Shown here piece after piece: positions 33,192 through 45,823 of a DNA stretch of 64,000 bases. The notes beneath the pieces were generated by a model. The model was not told where the DNA came from. It did no database searches and worked only from the letters and a program-made list of their open reading frames with translations. The DNA lies in NCBI RefSeq assembly GCF_000151665.1, contig NW_013171867.1:560946-624945 (forward strand), read 5' to 3'. The translations under genes were made by a program, and so were the position numbers. Numbering within the stretch: position 1 is the first letter of the stretch; every line of letters starts with the position of its first letter. This stretch comes from Blastocystis hominis. Its lineage: Eukaryota; Sar; Bigyra; Opalinata; Blastocystidae.

Positions 33192-35579
33192 ATGAAGAAA
33201 GCAAAAGAGGTAATATTTGATAATTACACTAGAAACACTTCTATGCCTTCGAAGAGGGTAAATAGGAAAAATGTATGGATTATAGTAAGCATTCATTCTA
33301 GTTGGAAGCAGAGAGAAAAAGCCTTCCTGTGTTTGCCTATCGGAAAGACATTATTGAATCAGTAAAGAATAATCCCACTACAATTATTGTTGGAGAAACA
33401 GGAAGTGGAAAAACAACTCAAATTGCCCAATACCTGCTAGAATCTGGTTATTTTAAGTAAATGCATTTATTTTCGATTATATATAGTGATGGTGTTATTG
33501 GAATTACTCAACCGCGTCGTGTGGCTGCCATCACTGTAGCCAAGCGAGTTGCTGAAGAAAGAGGAACAGAACTTGGATATGGGATTGGCTAAATTGCTCG
33601 ATTCGATGAATGCACCTCAATGAACACTTGTATCAAGTTCCTAACAGATGGAATGCTCCTTCGTGAAGCCATGCTGGACCGTGAATTATCCCAGTACGCA
33701 TTCAATCAGAAAAACTAAAATTTCAGATATAGTGTGCTAATCCTCGATGAAGCACACGAACGATCCCTTCAAACCGATATTCTGTGTTCTTTCATCCGCT
33801 ATGTACAGCAAAGCCGAAAAATCCGTTTGATCGTGATGAGTGCCACCATTCAATGCGAACTATTCGAAAATTTCTTTTATCCAAACCACTCTGGATCGAA
33901 TTTCCCAAACCACATCATTCAAATCAAAGGCCGCACTTTCCCCGTTGAGATCTAGTCATTGTTTGGAATGAAATAAACGATAGTTACACACCCACACCCG
34001 AACCAGACTATTTAGAAGCTGCTTTAATCGCCATTCTCCAAGTACTCATTCATTCTCTTCTTCTCATTCTTTCAGATCCATTTAGATCTTCCCACTGGCG
34101 ATATTCTCGTGTTTCTCACCGGCCAAGAAGAAATTGAATCACTGGCAGAAATGCTGGAAGAAAAGCTTCCTCTCTTCCCGAAAGACGCCAAATCGCTTCT
34201 GATTTATCCACTCTACGCAGCCTTGCCTCCCGAACAACAATTGGCCGTGTTTACTCCCACGCCTCCCGATTCGCGCAAAGTGATTCTGTCTACGAACATC
34301 GCGGAATCGTCGGTGACAATCCAAGGCATCAAATACGTCGTGGACAGCGGAATGATCAAAATCCGCGTGTCTCAAACGACCACCGGACTCGAATCGCTTC
34401 TCGTCACGCCCGTTTCGAAGTCACATGCGTGGCAACGATCGGGACGAGCGGGTCGTGAAAGTGCTGGGAAGGTAGATTTGATCAAACGATGAGACGCAGT
34501 GCTTTCGCTTGTTTCCTGAAGACGCGTTTCTCGCTCTTTCTGAAGACGCAGTGCCCGAAATTCAGCGATGCAATTTGAGCAGCATGATTCTTCAGGTGTG
34601 TCGTGGGTTATTGAATGGAACATAGCTGAAAACGATGGGGATCGAGGACGTTTTGGGGTTCCACTATCTGCAAGCTCCTTCGCGCGATTCGCTCAAACGA
34701 TCGTTGGAGCAGCTGCTTCTCTTGGGGGCTCTGGATCGCCGATCTGTAATGAAGAGGTCTGGTTTGGATGTAGGGATCGCTGACCAAGCTGGGGAGAGAA
34801 ATGGCGCTGCTTCCTTTAGATCCGCTATACTCCCGCCTGCTGATTCTGAGCAAAGAATACCACTGTTCGGCTGAGGTAGATGCGGAAATGGATGAATGAT
34901 GGAAAGATTCTGGATATCGTGTCGATTCTGTCTGTGGAAAATGTCTTTTATTCTCCACGCGAGGAGCGAGAGAAAGCCAACGTGTCGCACAAACGATTCG
35001 CTTCCGTGTACGGAGATCATTTGACTTATTTGAATGTCTTCCATGCCTATCGGTAGTCACCCATTTGGACATATCAACAATAGAGAGGAAAAAGGGAATG
35101 TTCAGTGGTGTCATGATAACTATATCAATTCTCGCTCGATGAAGACTGCTGTGGAAATTCGCAAGCAACTCGTTGGCTATTGCCAGAAAATTGGAATTGA
35201 AGAAATCGTAACCTGCGTTGTGATTTCGTTGATTAGAGCTGCGAAGGGGAATTCGATCAGGTTCGGCGTTGTTTGGCTGCTGGGATGTTCGTGCAGGTTG
35301 CGAATCGAGTGAAGGAGGTTGTGAAGAACAGTCGGTGTGAATATCAAACCATTATAGGTCACAAAACGGCAGCCATCCATCCAGCCTCCGTTCTTTTTCA
35401 GAGGAAACCATACCCTGATGCGATTGTTTATACCATATCCAAATAGAGAGAAGGAGGGCTGTCCTTAACGGAGCAGGAGCTTGTGTACACGACAAAGGAA
35501 TACTTTAGAGGAGTAACAGCGATTGAAGCAGCTTGGCTTCCTGAGCTGATACCTGAATGGTTTAGTTCGAAGAGTAATT
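33192..35579 (+). CDS. DEAH-box RNA helicase, DHX33-like, with one in-frame TAA
   Basis: ATP-driven RNA helicase. Seen: [18 protein letters not shown] (motif I), [20 protein letters not shown] (Ia), [18 protein letters not shown] (II), [14 protein letters not shown] (III), [17 protein letters not shown] (IV), [20 protein letters not shown] (V), [16 protein letters not shown] (VI), then the HA2/OB part ([62 protein letters not shown]). Nine or so introns of 28-34 nt rejoin these exactly. The [12 protein letters not shown] form favours DHX33. Two oddities: TAA at 33590-33592 replaces the Tyr of the conserved GYxxRFD, and no stop is encoded at the expected end; TGTTTGTT at 35584 would place poly(A) after T35579 and make TAA. 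The first exons (33192-33300) are not settled. Confidence 0.8.
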
Positions 35580-35583
35580 TGGA

Positions 35584-35591
35584 TGTTTGTT
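35584..35591 (+). terminator. Poly(A)-signal motif that may create the helicase stop
   Basis: TGTTTGTT overlapping the open frame, right where homologous helicases end (IPEWF then a few residues). Confidence 0.6.
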
Positions 35592-36410
35592 TGATAAACA
35601 GTGTGCATTCTTTATTGTAGAATGAGAGGAAGCGATTGGAAAGATAGGTGTTCAATTCACTTTGTTTAGATATAATAATCACAATAATAGAGAAGAATCA
35701 CAATGCCATTCACAGTACTATGTTTGTCATGTATAAGAAATACTGGTCATTCATTCATTCAAAATATACTCAGATAACATCAAGCACAGAATGAAGTGAT
35801 ATGTTTGCTTTTCTGCCCTAAATTGCATTTTGGTTTTGACTCACTATACAATCTTCCATATTCCACAATAACATCATTATTATAACAATAATGTGGATGA
35901 TTCTAGATTAACGAGCAATCGTGTCAAAAGAGAATCAATCCCTTCACACCAATAGCCCCAATCAACAATACTGAATATCTATTCTCTTAAATCTAAATAG
36001 TTATATTTATGATAATGTGCTAAAAACAAAATACACTATTGGTACTTGCTTTCTGAAGTGAATTGCACAGAAATGGTACATTCTACTTAGTATCAATATA
36101 ATGCGTGAGAAAGTCCTCATTTTTAACTGCAAGGATAATTGTCTGAACAAGAAATGACAAAAACGTAAGAAAGTCAAATGTATGGCTTCTGAGCTGAGTA
36201 TATAGATATATAGTGCATAAAAGCAGCGAATTTATCGAAATACTAAGAAAATCAAAGGGATGAAGGAATACAATCTTTTAACGTATTCTCTTCATTGCAC
36301 AACAGAATAAAAGTGAAATAATTGTGATAATGAATAAAAATGAGTATCCCGTCCATAAAGAATAAAAAAAGAATGGTGATAACCATTGATTTAAAATAGT
36401 CCATATTTCG
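35592..36410. other. Intergenic, helicase to MORN-LRR 3
   Basis: About 800 bases, AT-rich; no gene seen. Confidence 0.5.
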
Positions 36411-37959
36411 ATGCAAAACATTGCTGATTTTGTCAACACTGCTACTAATAACTGTCAAGTAGACAGTTCTATCATTCAAATTGTTCAGGCATGCTTGGAT
36501 AAAGCAATGAAACCATATGGCTGGATTTCACTTATATTGAGTAATGGAGAATGTGTAGTATTGCAATTCGATAATGAAATATTCATGAATCAAGGATTTG
36601 TGGTCAATGAGCAGAAAGTGTTGAAAGTGTTTGGAAATAATCAAATTGGTGCTATTTCATATAATGAAGAACAATCCATAGAAGTAGTGGAAAAAGGAAT
36701 CGTGGATTTGGATCATGGAAGTCGATTTGAAGGATTGGTATTGACAGAAAACAAGTTGGGAATTCCATTTGGATATGGTGAAATGTATGATGATGATGGA
36801 TTTTTGGTGTACAAGGGCATAATGATCAATTGGAAACGATTTGGATATGGAACGATTTATCATAATAATGGTTTGATTGAATATGAAGGATATTGGTGTG
36901 ATGACAATCGATTTGGAATTGGAAAAGTGTATGATCGATATGGTAAATTAGTGAACGAATGTGAATGGTGCAATGGAATTGAATGTGATATTGATGAAGA
37001 ATATGAAGGAGATGGAAACAAACCACTGAATATCGGAATGAAACATTTGAAACTGACTGACAATTGTGTATTGGTTGATTGGGATGTTTCATTGTTGTAT
37101 AATTTGGAATCAATCAAAATCGGCAATGATTGTTTTGGATCAGTACAAGCATTCAAAATCGATGGATTGAATCGATTGAAAACTATCAAAATCGGAAGCA
37201 ATTCATTCACTCAGAGAAAGAATGAAGAGGATTATGATAAATCGAAATCATTCCACATATTGAATTGTAAATCATTGGAATCCATTCAAATTGGAGAATA
37301 TAGTTTCAGTGATTTTGCTGGCGACTTTGAATTGAAGAATCTACCACAATTACAATCCATTCAAATTGGTATAATTGGAAAATGCTCAGACAATTTCAGT
37401 TATAGTTCCTTTGTGATCCGAGGTATTGATATGATATTGAATATTTGAATGATGCATAGATCTTCCAAATCTACAATCCATTACATTAGGTGATGTTGCA
37501 TTCAGTAATTTCTTATCGACAATAATTGAAAGTATTGAACGAATTTGAATAAAATGATTGATGTAGATCTTCCATCATTACAATCCATTCAACTTGGTTG
37601 GCTTGCACTTGGTGGAAAATGGGATGAATCCTGTTTTTTGACACTTCGAAGTAATAATGAATTGATTGGTTATGATTTGTTTTGTAGATCTTCCAAATCT
37701 AACATCCATCAATGCTGAAGAGTATAGTTTCTATAATCCTCGTGTAGTGACATTGGAAAGTATTTCTGAATAATGAATATTAATAGTATTTAGATATTCC
37801 AAATCTTCAAAATGTCAAACTACCTAATTCATTCAAGGAAGTTCGATGGAAATCAATTTCGAGTATAGTTTGATTGATTTGATTTGATTCCTAGATGTTT
37901 CTTCCATTCTCGCTGATCTTGTAAATCAAATCACTGATTCAGATTCTTATTCTGAATAA
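36411..37959 (+). CDS. MORN-LRR protein 3
   Basis: Function unknown. The ATG at 36411 opens MQNIADFVNTATNNCQVDSS, a start unlike the other members. MORN-type repeats: YKGIMINWKRFGYGTIYH and EYEGYWCDDNRFGIGKVYDR. LRRs: LESIKIGNDCFGSVQAFKI, LKTIKIGSNSFTQ, LESIQIGEYSFSDFAGDFEL, then exons each carrying one repeat: LPNLQSITLGDVAF, LPSLQSIQLGWLAL, LPNLTSINAEEYSF, IPNLQNVKLPNSF, and a last exon ending in TAA at 37957-37959. The five introns (32-37 nt) are all phase 1. From the first LRR to the end it is nearly the same as member 4, introns included. No signal peptide or membrane span seen. Confidence 0.72.
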
Positions 37960-38003
37960 ATAAAGTGATAATATGCAGTTTTTTTGATGATTGCATTTTC
38001 AAT

Positions 38004-38011
38004 TGTTTGTT
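38004..38011 (+). terminator. Poly(A)-signal motif of MORN-LRR 3
   Basis: TGTTTGTT repeated in a TTGTTTG run, 44 bases past the TAA. Confidence 0.5.
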
Positions 38012-39574
38012 TGTTTGTATGTTTCAAACTCGTTACAACCATTCTCTGGTTTTTGACTTAGGATTCATTCATCGATTGACTCTTTTCCATCATTACAACA
38101 TTGATTGATTTGACTAACATATTTTAATTCTTTGTGTAATCGATAATGAAAATGAAATAGAACTGTTGGGAAAACAAAAAGCTAAATGGATACGAATAGG
38201 TTTGATCCAATATTCAAAATAGAAAAATGTTTTACGAAACTGATTACTTAGACGATTCTGAACAATTGAACAAATCCTATCAACAGGACAGTCACATAGA
38301 GTATTGAGATTGACTTGGTTATTTAAGAACGGAAATGAATGTCAATAGAATTTGTTGTTTCGATTTGATTTGTGTATATTGAATGAGAATAACCTACTAT
38401 TACTAAAAATGAAAGATAATGGAATTGTCTTGAATTGAAATGTGAAACGAATTGTTCAATAGTTTTCGTATTAACAATATATAACTAAATTGAATAGTTT
38501 GAAAACGATAGAACAGAATTGTGTAACGGAAAAAATTAGTAAACTGAGAATAGAGAGTTTCAATCAATTGATTTTGTAAATGATGAGATTTTGAATTTGC
38601 TTTTGCCTTTGTGCTTTGCAATTATTCATCACAATTCCATTTTCAAATTCACATATTCATCAAAGACTGTATTCCATTATTGTATTGAGAATGAAAGTGT
38701 GTGTGTTTGTTGTTTCATCTCAAACCTATTATCATCAATTCACACATAGATATCACTGTACTATTTTTATCATTGATTTGATCACATCCATTGAGTTCAT
38801 TGTTTCCGATAAATACTCATTTCTTATTCTATACTACTATTATTTACACTCTATCTATTGAATAATATCCATTTTCACTTAATAGATCAATCAACGAATC
38901 TTGTTTGTCATAATTACACTCTATGTGTTATCTTTCATTCCATTCGTTCATGGTGAATTGAATATCCAACAAATGACTCTTCTATTCAAACAATCATTCA
39001 CAGTTGTTAGTCTTTTACAAACATTCAAGTACAGTTATCAATATTACATGATTTCTGTTGAAATGTTATGTAGAATCTGTTTGTTTATCAAACCCATTGT
39101 TTTGATAATAGTTCTTTGATTCAACTCCATAATATTACGAATTAACTAACAATTCCTTATTTCTTTTGTGATTATTCCAATCCTTCTCTATCACTAATCA
39201 TTGAAACTTAGTCATATTTCTTGAAATGCTGAAGTCCAAAGTTTATTCATAAATGATAAATCTCCTCATATTGATCTGATGCATATTATTCAGATTTAAC
39301 TCTACTTAAGAAGCATTTAGAATTCATGGTCAGGATCTCTTCATTTCACAACTTTCAGCACTATGAACGATCAATGTTTGCTCAACGATTGTTTTTCCTA
39401 GATTCCTTTTCACATTCCCATACTTCAATTAGCTGCAAACGATATAAAACCATAAATTCCAGAAAATATTCTGTCTTTTGACTATTACCACTCAAATACA
39501 ATCCATTCTTCTCACATATCCAACACACCACATATCATTCATCCTTCAAGTCCTTCAACTATCTCTTGTATTTC
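38012..39574. other. AT-rich intergenic region
   Basis: About 1.5 kb between two converging 3' ends. Short ORFs are present but none has family features or good intron structure; I see no gene. Confidence 0.5.
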
Positions 39575-39582
39575 AACAAACA
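39575..39582 (-). terminator. Poly(A)-signal motif of the large conserved protein
   Basis: Minus strand TGTTTGTT, 10 bases past the TGA. Confidence 0.65.
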
Positions 39583-39592
39583 ATAACACTTC

Positions 39593-42500
39593 TCACACAT
39601 ACGCAGCAGAAATGGGAGGCAGAGCTTCCCGAATACACGATCCATACCCCTCTTTATCCTCAAAAATCTCCAATTTCTTTGTTTGTTCGGCCACCTCCGT
39701 ACTCACCGAATAATATGAATCAAAACAGCCACTGATATCCGTGAATCCATCCTTCAAGAACTTGCTTTCGCCACTCTTCGTCTCCGCGTACACCTTCACA
39801 TAGCAGCACGGAATGCCCACATGTGTCTTCTTATCCATCACTCGCAGCTGTCCAGACTTCACAGACAGCGCCACGAGCAGCGAATTGTTCAGCGAATAGC
39901 AGGCTTCGCGCAGCGTTCCGTTCCGTTCCGTTCCGCACTTCCACCAAAACGTTCTTCTCCTGGTATTCTTTCGGAAGCGTGTAGCAAAATTCGCCCACGC
40001 CATCGACTTCAGGAGGCAGCTGGACATGCTACGTGTAGTTAGGACGAATGAAGAGCGACGAAGACTTGTTGAACACGAAGGGATTCAGACTGAAGAGCAA
40101 CTCCACATCCAGCTCGTAGAGATTGATGTCTGCCTCGCGTAGATTGTAGTAGTGCAGCGTAATCACCTGATTCGTGGATGACACTTCGAGTGAACTGTCC
40201 ATATTCATTTGCGATCGTTTCGATTTGAATTCATCGCGAGCAAGGTCCGATTCGTCCCTGATTTCGAAGGTCTTCTCGACATCCATTGTTCCATCCACGC
40301 TCTTTACCATCGAAGAAATGTTGCTGAATAGATTTCGCCAGTACAGAACTGGATAGGACTCATAGCGAGCACAGATCTCGCGAGCCTGCGTCAAACTCTC
40401 CGTGAAACAATCGAAATACGCGATCATATAATCGACCTGGACGTTGCAAACACAGTCTGCGCGCGAAACAAAGCGGCCTTCTCGCTCTTCACAGACAAAC
40501 TGTTTAAACACAGAAAGGGCGGTCATCACACGATCCTGAAGAATCAAATAATACACCAACAACGCGTAATCATTGCATGTGGGCTTCTTTTGCATCAGAT
40601 ACTTCAAGAAAAGCTCGTATTGCTTCTTTAGCTTGTCGTTCGGAATGTTCATGCTCTCTCCTAAGCGGAAACAGCGATTATTCACGTAGGGTTTGTACTC
40701 GCGAATATTGAAGAGTCCCTCAGCCGCTGAATCGATCATGAGCATCGGCGAAGAGAATGCCAGTCCAACACGCTTCCTCATTCTCATTCCCACAAGATCC
40801 TTCGTGGACTGCAGATCGCGGTGTTTCACTCCGAACTTCCAGATATCCTCGTTATAGAATCGAATTCGACGCAACTCAGCAACCAGCTTCGTAAAGAACG
40901 AAGCATTGGACAGTCTGCCCAGCACATACTTCCATTCCAGCTCCTGCACATCATGTGATCGAATGGAATCAAACAGAACGTCCTCCGAAGCGTTGAGCGC
41001 CACATCTTTCCACGAAGTGACATCCAGCGTCTTCGCCTCCTTCACGCAGTGGAGCGTCGTAAAGGAAGGAGAAGCGACAGCGAGGATGGTCGCCTTCGTT
41101 GAATCGATGATGTGCGCTGGAAGATGCTCAAAGTCTCCCACCTTCGGGAAATAGAACGAATAACTCAACGTGCAGGTGCTGAAGGCATCGATAGTCTTCA
41201 CCTCGTTCACCAAAGACTTGAGATTGGATAGAGGGTACGATCCCCGCGGAATCTGATACATGACCTCCATGACTTGCTGGATGGGCGCCACATTCGTAAT
41301 GACAATCATGCAGGTGTACGAAACTCCCGCGACGAACTCGTTGGTTTCCTTGAAACGCTCCACTTTCTTCCCGTTCACTGTCTTCCAGTGATTGCTGTTA
41401 TCGATGTACTTGGTCAGCACCATGAGAGGACAATCTGCAGGCTTTGTTCCCTCCTTCAGCATTTTGTGGAATACGAACACGGGCGAGTTCGTGACTAACT
41501 GCGATTTCTGTAGGTGATAGGCGGCTTCTTCACTCTGAATCCCCAGCACAGACAGGCAGAATAATACTTCCGAAACAGAGTGAGTGCAGAGAATGAAGTC
41601 TTTGGAGAGGAAGGGACAAGACGAGCCGCTGCGCAAATGATGGGCAAAGGAAGCCCAAAACGCTGAATTGGGAACAAGACTCACAGGAGAAAACATTTCA
41701 GTGCTTTGGTAATAGTATCCCTCTTGATACTCCTTCGTTTTCTCTAATCGTTCGTAGTGATGTTCTACACTCTTCTTCTTTTTGTAAGTGTCAATGTCTT
41801 CCATTCGATCAGCCGACTGAGCAATGAATCGATGAGATGGCATGGCATCCATTCGACGCATTCGTGAAACGGCCATCGGGGGAGGTGTTGGCATAGAACA
41901 ATAATTGACTGCATCAGATATACACTCAGAGTCCATGCTTTCATCACTAGGTACAAATTCCATCATTCTTGGTTGATCGAAATCAATAGATCTTATACAT
42001 GTCATTGGTGGAATAGCTCCATTAAGCATTGGCTTTGGTCAACATAACTCTTCCATAGGACGAAGAATAAAGTCACTTAGAACTTCTTTTTCTACCTCAA
42101 GTGGAAGCACAGAAGGCGGCGCATTCAAACTCTTCAGATTCATCGCACTTTGGAAAATGGAGGCGAACACAAAGCGAGAAAGAGGATTGTGCACAGCATA
42201 ATTCTTTATCCCAAGTTCGATTGCTGCACCTTTTCCTCGGACATTAAACTGGCTCGCAAAGCGTGCTCAAAAGCATTCAGACGCTCAAAGAATTGGGGTT
42301 GAAGGAAGCGAGACACATCGCCCCCAGTAAGCCACACATCCAAAAATGATTTCTCGACCTTCAATTGCAGAGAAGAAGCGAGATATGCGTCAAAGAAGGG
42401 ACGGTCACGGAAATAGATGAAGACATTCACTTCCGAGCAGTTGTACTTGTTGTACAATCGCATCTTTTCCTTTTCGTTCATTCTGTCCCACGAAAGAAGG

Positions 42501-43570
42501 AACGAGAATTGTTGTAGCCTTGAATCGTCCAACAACACCTTTAAAAGCAGCCATACATCCTCTAGAGACGCCAACACTTGCATCTCTGACTTGCTATCAA
42601 TCGACAACGGTTCCTCCGCTGTTACTACCGATATCCGCTTCTCTTCCGTGTAATTCTTCGAGGGATCCAGCGATTCCTCCAGCTCTTGCTGCTGAACCAT
42701 CAGTGAAACACGGTCATCCTCGCTCCCAGAATAGAACAACACGGTGTCCAAGAAACGGCCTTCATCCACTGCAACCACTTCAACCTCGCATCCATTCTCC
42801 TTGTAATCACTCAGATCGATTTCTGCTTTTCCATCTACCATTTGGATGTTCGGCAGCAAACGAGAAGACACATGGATTGTCTCACGACTATCGCGCTGTT
42901 TCATATCCTTCGGAGCAACATCCAACTCATCTCGTGTCTTGGAAACGCAGGCTCCTGGACGTTCTTCATGCTTTTCTGCAAAGTTCGTTCCAGCCAATGC
43001 CTCCTTCGCTTTCGTCGTCGTTTCATCCACTTTGATCGGATTCATCAGCAATCCAGGAGGAGGCAGCATGTTGCCAGGCAGCGTTCGATTCGCTCGCTTT
43101 CGTCCCTGGATGTAGTCGTACTCTTCTGGAAGTTTACAATCATTCACGATAAGAGAAGAAACGGGATCTAGCTTATTTCGCGCATAGGAAGGATTGTTCA
43201 GATCTCGGATGTGATTGCCAAGCATCAAACTCTCGTAGAACGACTTGAGCAACACATGAACGTGTGCAGATGGTGTGGCTCCATAAAGCTGGATCGTAAG
43301 ATGCTGATCGTTCGGCGTGCAAATCATTGAAATGGGGGCATTGCTCAGTTGTCGAGCCCAGGAGCCAAAGAACGCATAATGCTCAGTAATGTTCATCTTG
43401 GAAGCATGATAAACGCTAATTCGAATCATGTACAAGGTTCCATTCCTATCTCGAACATACAACACATATTTTCCAGGCTTCAGATTGTGAATCAAAACAT
43501 AGCCATCGACCCTTGCCAAACAAGATTGCAAGGATTCAATTTCGTCCTCGCTCTTCCTGATACGAAATTG
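39593..43570 (-). CDS. Large conserved protein of unknown function (about 1,200-1,300 residues)
   Basis: I recognise the style of a large eukaryotic protein seen in protists and slime moulds but know no function. N-terminal part: DGYVLIHNLKPGKYVLYVRD (carboxypeptidase-regulatory-like strand pattern), a long central region with FVAGVSYTCMIVITNVAPIQ, VMEVMYQIPRGSYPLSNLKS, YSFYFPKVGDFEHLPAHIID, and C-terminal GIPCCYVKVYAETKSGESKF, LKDGFTDISGCFDSYYSV. The pieces lie in several frames: exons around 42030-42230 (NYAVHNPLSRFVFASIFQSA), 40029-42029, and 39593-40027; a short intron of about 27 nt at 40000-40027 fits. At 39915-39934 a (GGAAC)4 run breaks the frame. The 5' exon above 43531 is not resolved. 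TGA at 39593-39595. Confidence 0.65.
39915..39934 (-). repeat. Pentanucleotide repeat (GGAAC)4 inside coding sequence
   Basis: Four units on the minus strand. Conserved residues before (EYQEKNVLVEV) and after (LREACYSLNNSLLVALSVKS) are in different frames; one more unit, or two fewer, would align them. Confidence 0.7.
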
Positions 43571-43882
43571 AGTAAAACATTCGAGTGTAACTGTGGAAGT
43601 AGTATTGAAATCGTATCCGAATCATTCACATCGGCTGGTACAACTCTGAAACAAGCAATCACACTTATTGCCAGTAAATCATATTTGATTACGATTGATA
43701 CGGTGATTTCATGTTCGAACTAAAAACAGGTGCTAATGGGATTCACAAGCACGCCGAAATTAGTAATCGGTGCAGACACGGCACGTATTATCAACATTCC
43801 AATGAACAATTTCGTGCCTACCACACTTGTGAGTGGTTCGTCCGTGATTACACCGACAAAGACGAATGCACAGACGATTTAA
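43571..43882 (+). CDS. Uncertain ORF, strand-rich protein fragment
   Basis: A plus-strand reading with plausible amino acid texture (TFECNCGSSIEIVSESFTSA, VIGADTARIINIPMNNFVPT, ending TKTNAQTI before TAA) and one in-frame TAA at about 43722. It lies antisense to the unresolved 5' end of the large protein and next to the Polinton-like remnant. It may be an element gene fragment or a chance reading; I cannot assign it. Confidence 0.2.
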
Positions 43883-44235
43883 GTGGTTAGTAGTGTCGCC
43901 ACTATGATCACACATTACTTTACAGGATTGAAGGTGAGCGTGGTTGAACTGTAAGAGAGGGAATCAAGACCAAAGTGAAGGGCAAGCCCGCCAATTCACT
44001 TTGGCAAGCGCACATGGAACTTGTTGACCTTGTCCTTTTTGTCCTCTCAGAAAATCAAAGATTTCCCCTTCTCTAACCCCTTTATTTATCCTCTAATGAA
44101 CTCTTCAATTTTGGTATGACCAAAGACCATACCGTAGAATATTAATACGATGGTTCCAATGAGCGGACAGACACAATGACCATCGATGTTGTACCTGTCG
44201 ACTCCGTAAGGATCCATTGAATACAAGAGCAAGTG

Positions 44236-44433
44236 CTATACTTCGTAGCTATATTGTTCACAGATGGTTTGAAGTATGTGCTTAAAGTCGGCTAAGTAAA
44301 ACGAGACTGATAGAGGCATGTTTTCAAAGTCTTTTAACATTCCCGTATCTGGATCATCGACGAACGAGTTAATCATGTCGAATATGTATCGCCAGGCAAT
44401 TTCACGTCGTTTTTCAGTCATCCAGTAGTTCAT
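44236..44433 (-). CDS. Small ORF beside element A
   Basis: 65 residues from an ATG: MNYWMTEKRREIAWRYIFDM, then FVDDPDTGMLKDFENMPLSV. Not recognised. Strand and close packing with the next ORF suggest it belongs to the element. Confidence 0.3.
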   Translation of the reverse strand: MNYWMTEKRREIAWRYIFDMINSFVDDPDTGMLKDFENMPLSVSFYLADFKHILQTICEQYSYEV

Positions 44434-44450
44434 TTCTATTTATGAATCCA

Positions 44451-44642
44451 TTATTTCACTTTAATCTCTGTTGGACTGATTGTGATGTCACTACCACTAT
44501 CATTTTCGGATTTATTCTTTTCGTTGTAAACACATAGACAGCTACAGCGATCTTTGCATTTCGAGTCTAGCACCAGTTTGTGGTTCTTCCTCTTACTCAT
44601 CCATTTCCATATCCCTTTCAACCATTGAATAAAGCGGTTCAT
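44451..44642 (-). CDS. Small basic, Cys-containing ORF beside element A
   Basis: 63 residues: MNRFIQWLKGIWKWMSKRKN, then CKDRCSCLCVYNEKN and an acidic end. Its ATG lies 2 bases from the divergent ATG of the integrase, as expected for a compact element. Not recognised. Confidence 0.35.
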   Translation of the reverse strand: MNRFIQWLKGIWKWMSKRKNHKLVLDSKCKDRCSCLCVYNEKNKSENDSGSDITISPTEIKVK

Positions 44643-44644
44643 TT

Positions 44645-45823
44645 ATGAATGAGATCAAGGAACTATGGAAACCAGCAAAACGAAGAGGTGCCATTCGAGT
44701 GATCATCAGTGGATTCAAACGAAACATATACTTCATCGATCTCATCGATTTCTCTTCCAAACAACACAAATCCATACAGGAAGTATTAGGAACACAATAG
44801 AGTACTGGATTCTACAAGAATTGTGGATACAAGTATGTCCTTGAATGTATTGATGGATATTCGAAATACCTGATGACTCAGAAACTGAAGAGCAAGAGTG
44901 CTACAGAAGTCACTCATGCAATGAAGGATATCATTCAGACATATGGTGAATCACCAAAGCATAGTTGCTCGGATCGAGGTACCGAGTTCACCAATGCGAT
45001 CTTTCGTATCAACATCTTGAACAAGTATGATATCACCATTTATAACATGGATTCAGCGAATAAGGCAGTACTAGCTGAACGAGCAATTCGAGATATCAAG
45101 GAACACATCATGGTTCCATTCAATCAATCGAAAGGTGTATGGTTTGATTTGATCGATGGTGCAGTTCGTAGACACAATGGAAGGAAGAACAGAGACATCG
45201 GATATACACCCAATGACATTTGGCTTGACAACAACAACAACGATATCTTGTACATGGAGAAAACAGAACCATCCAACATGACAGCAAAGGACACAACACC
45301 TCAATTCGATGTTGGTGATTATGTTGGAGTGACACGAAGACCTCGCATTTTGGAAAAGCGATCATTGACGAGCAAATGGTCTCAGGACTTGATTGAAGTT
45401 GTTGACATTGACGATCACATCATGCCATTGATGTACGAAGTGAAGAATGTGGAAAGCAATAGTACACAGAAGTGTTATCACTGGGAACTGCTGGCAAGCA
45501 AATGCAAACCACAACCAGCACCGCCTGTCACTCAATCCAAGAGTTGTAAGGAACCTAATGCATTGAGAGAGGCAGCAAGATCACATCGACCCATTACGAG
45601 CACCCGAAGAAGAAACAACAACCTCGCCCAACTGTTTGAAAACAATCGTGATGCTCTTCACACCTCCCAGACATACAAGAGAAGGGATATTCGTGAATAC
45701 AGAGATCATATGACTCTTACTTGTCCAATCTATTCCATTTATCAGTTTTGTATGGTAAAGGGTCACAAGATTGTTGAGTATATCGATGAATGGCATATCG
45801 ATCAATCACACACCATCCATTGA
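44645..45823 (+). pseudogene. Retroviral-type (rve) integrase of element A, one in-frame TAG
   Basis: DDE integrase that would join element DNA to the host genome. Core: IYFIDLIDFSSKQHKS with the first Asp, YKYVLECIDGYSKYLMTQKL, then HSCSDRGTEFTNAIFRINIL with the second Asp, and AERAIRDIKEHIMV with the Glu. A C-terminal SH3/chromo-like part follows (FDVGDYVGVTRRPRILEK, MYEVKNVESNSTQKCYHW). This resembles Polinton rather than Gypsy integrases. A TAG at 44798-44800 interrupts the frame between the first core strands; otherwise it is open for 340 codons. It overlaps the converging minus ORF by 18 bases. Confidence 0.75.
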
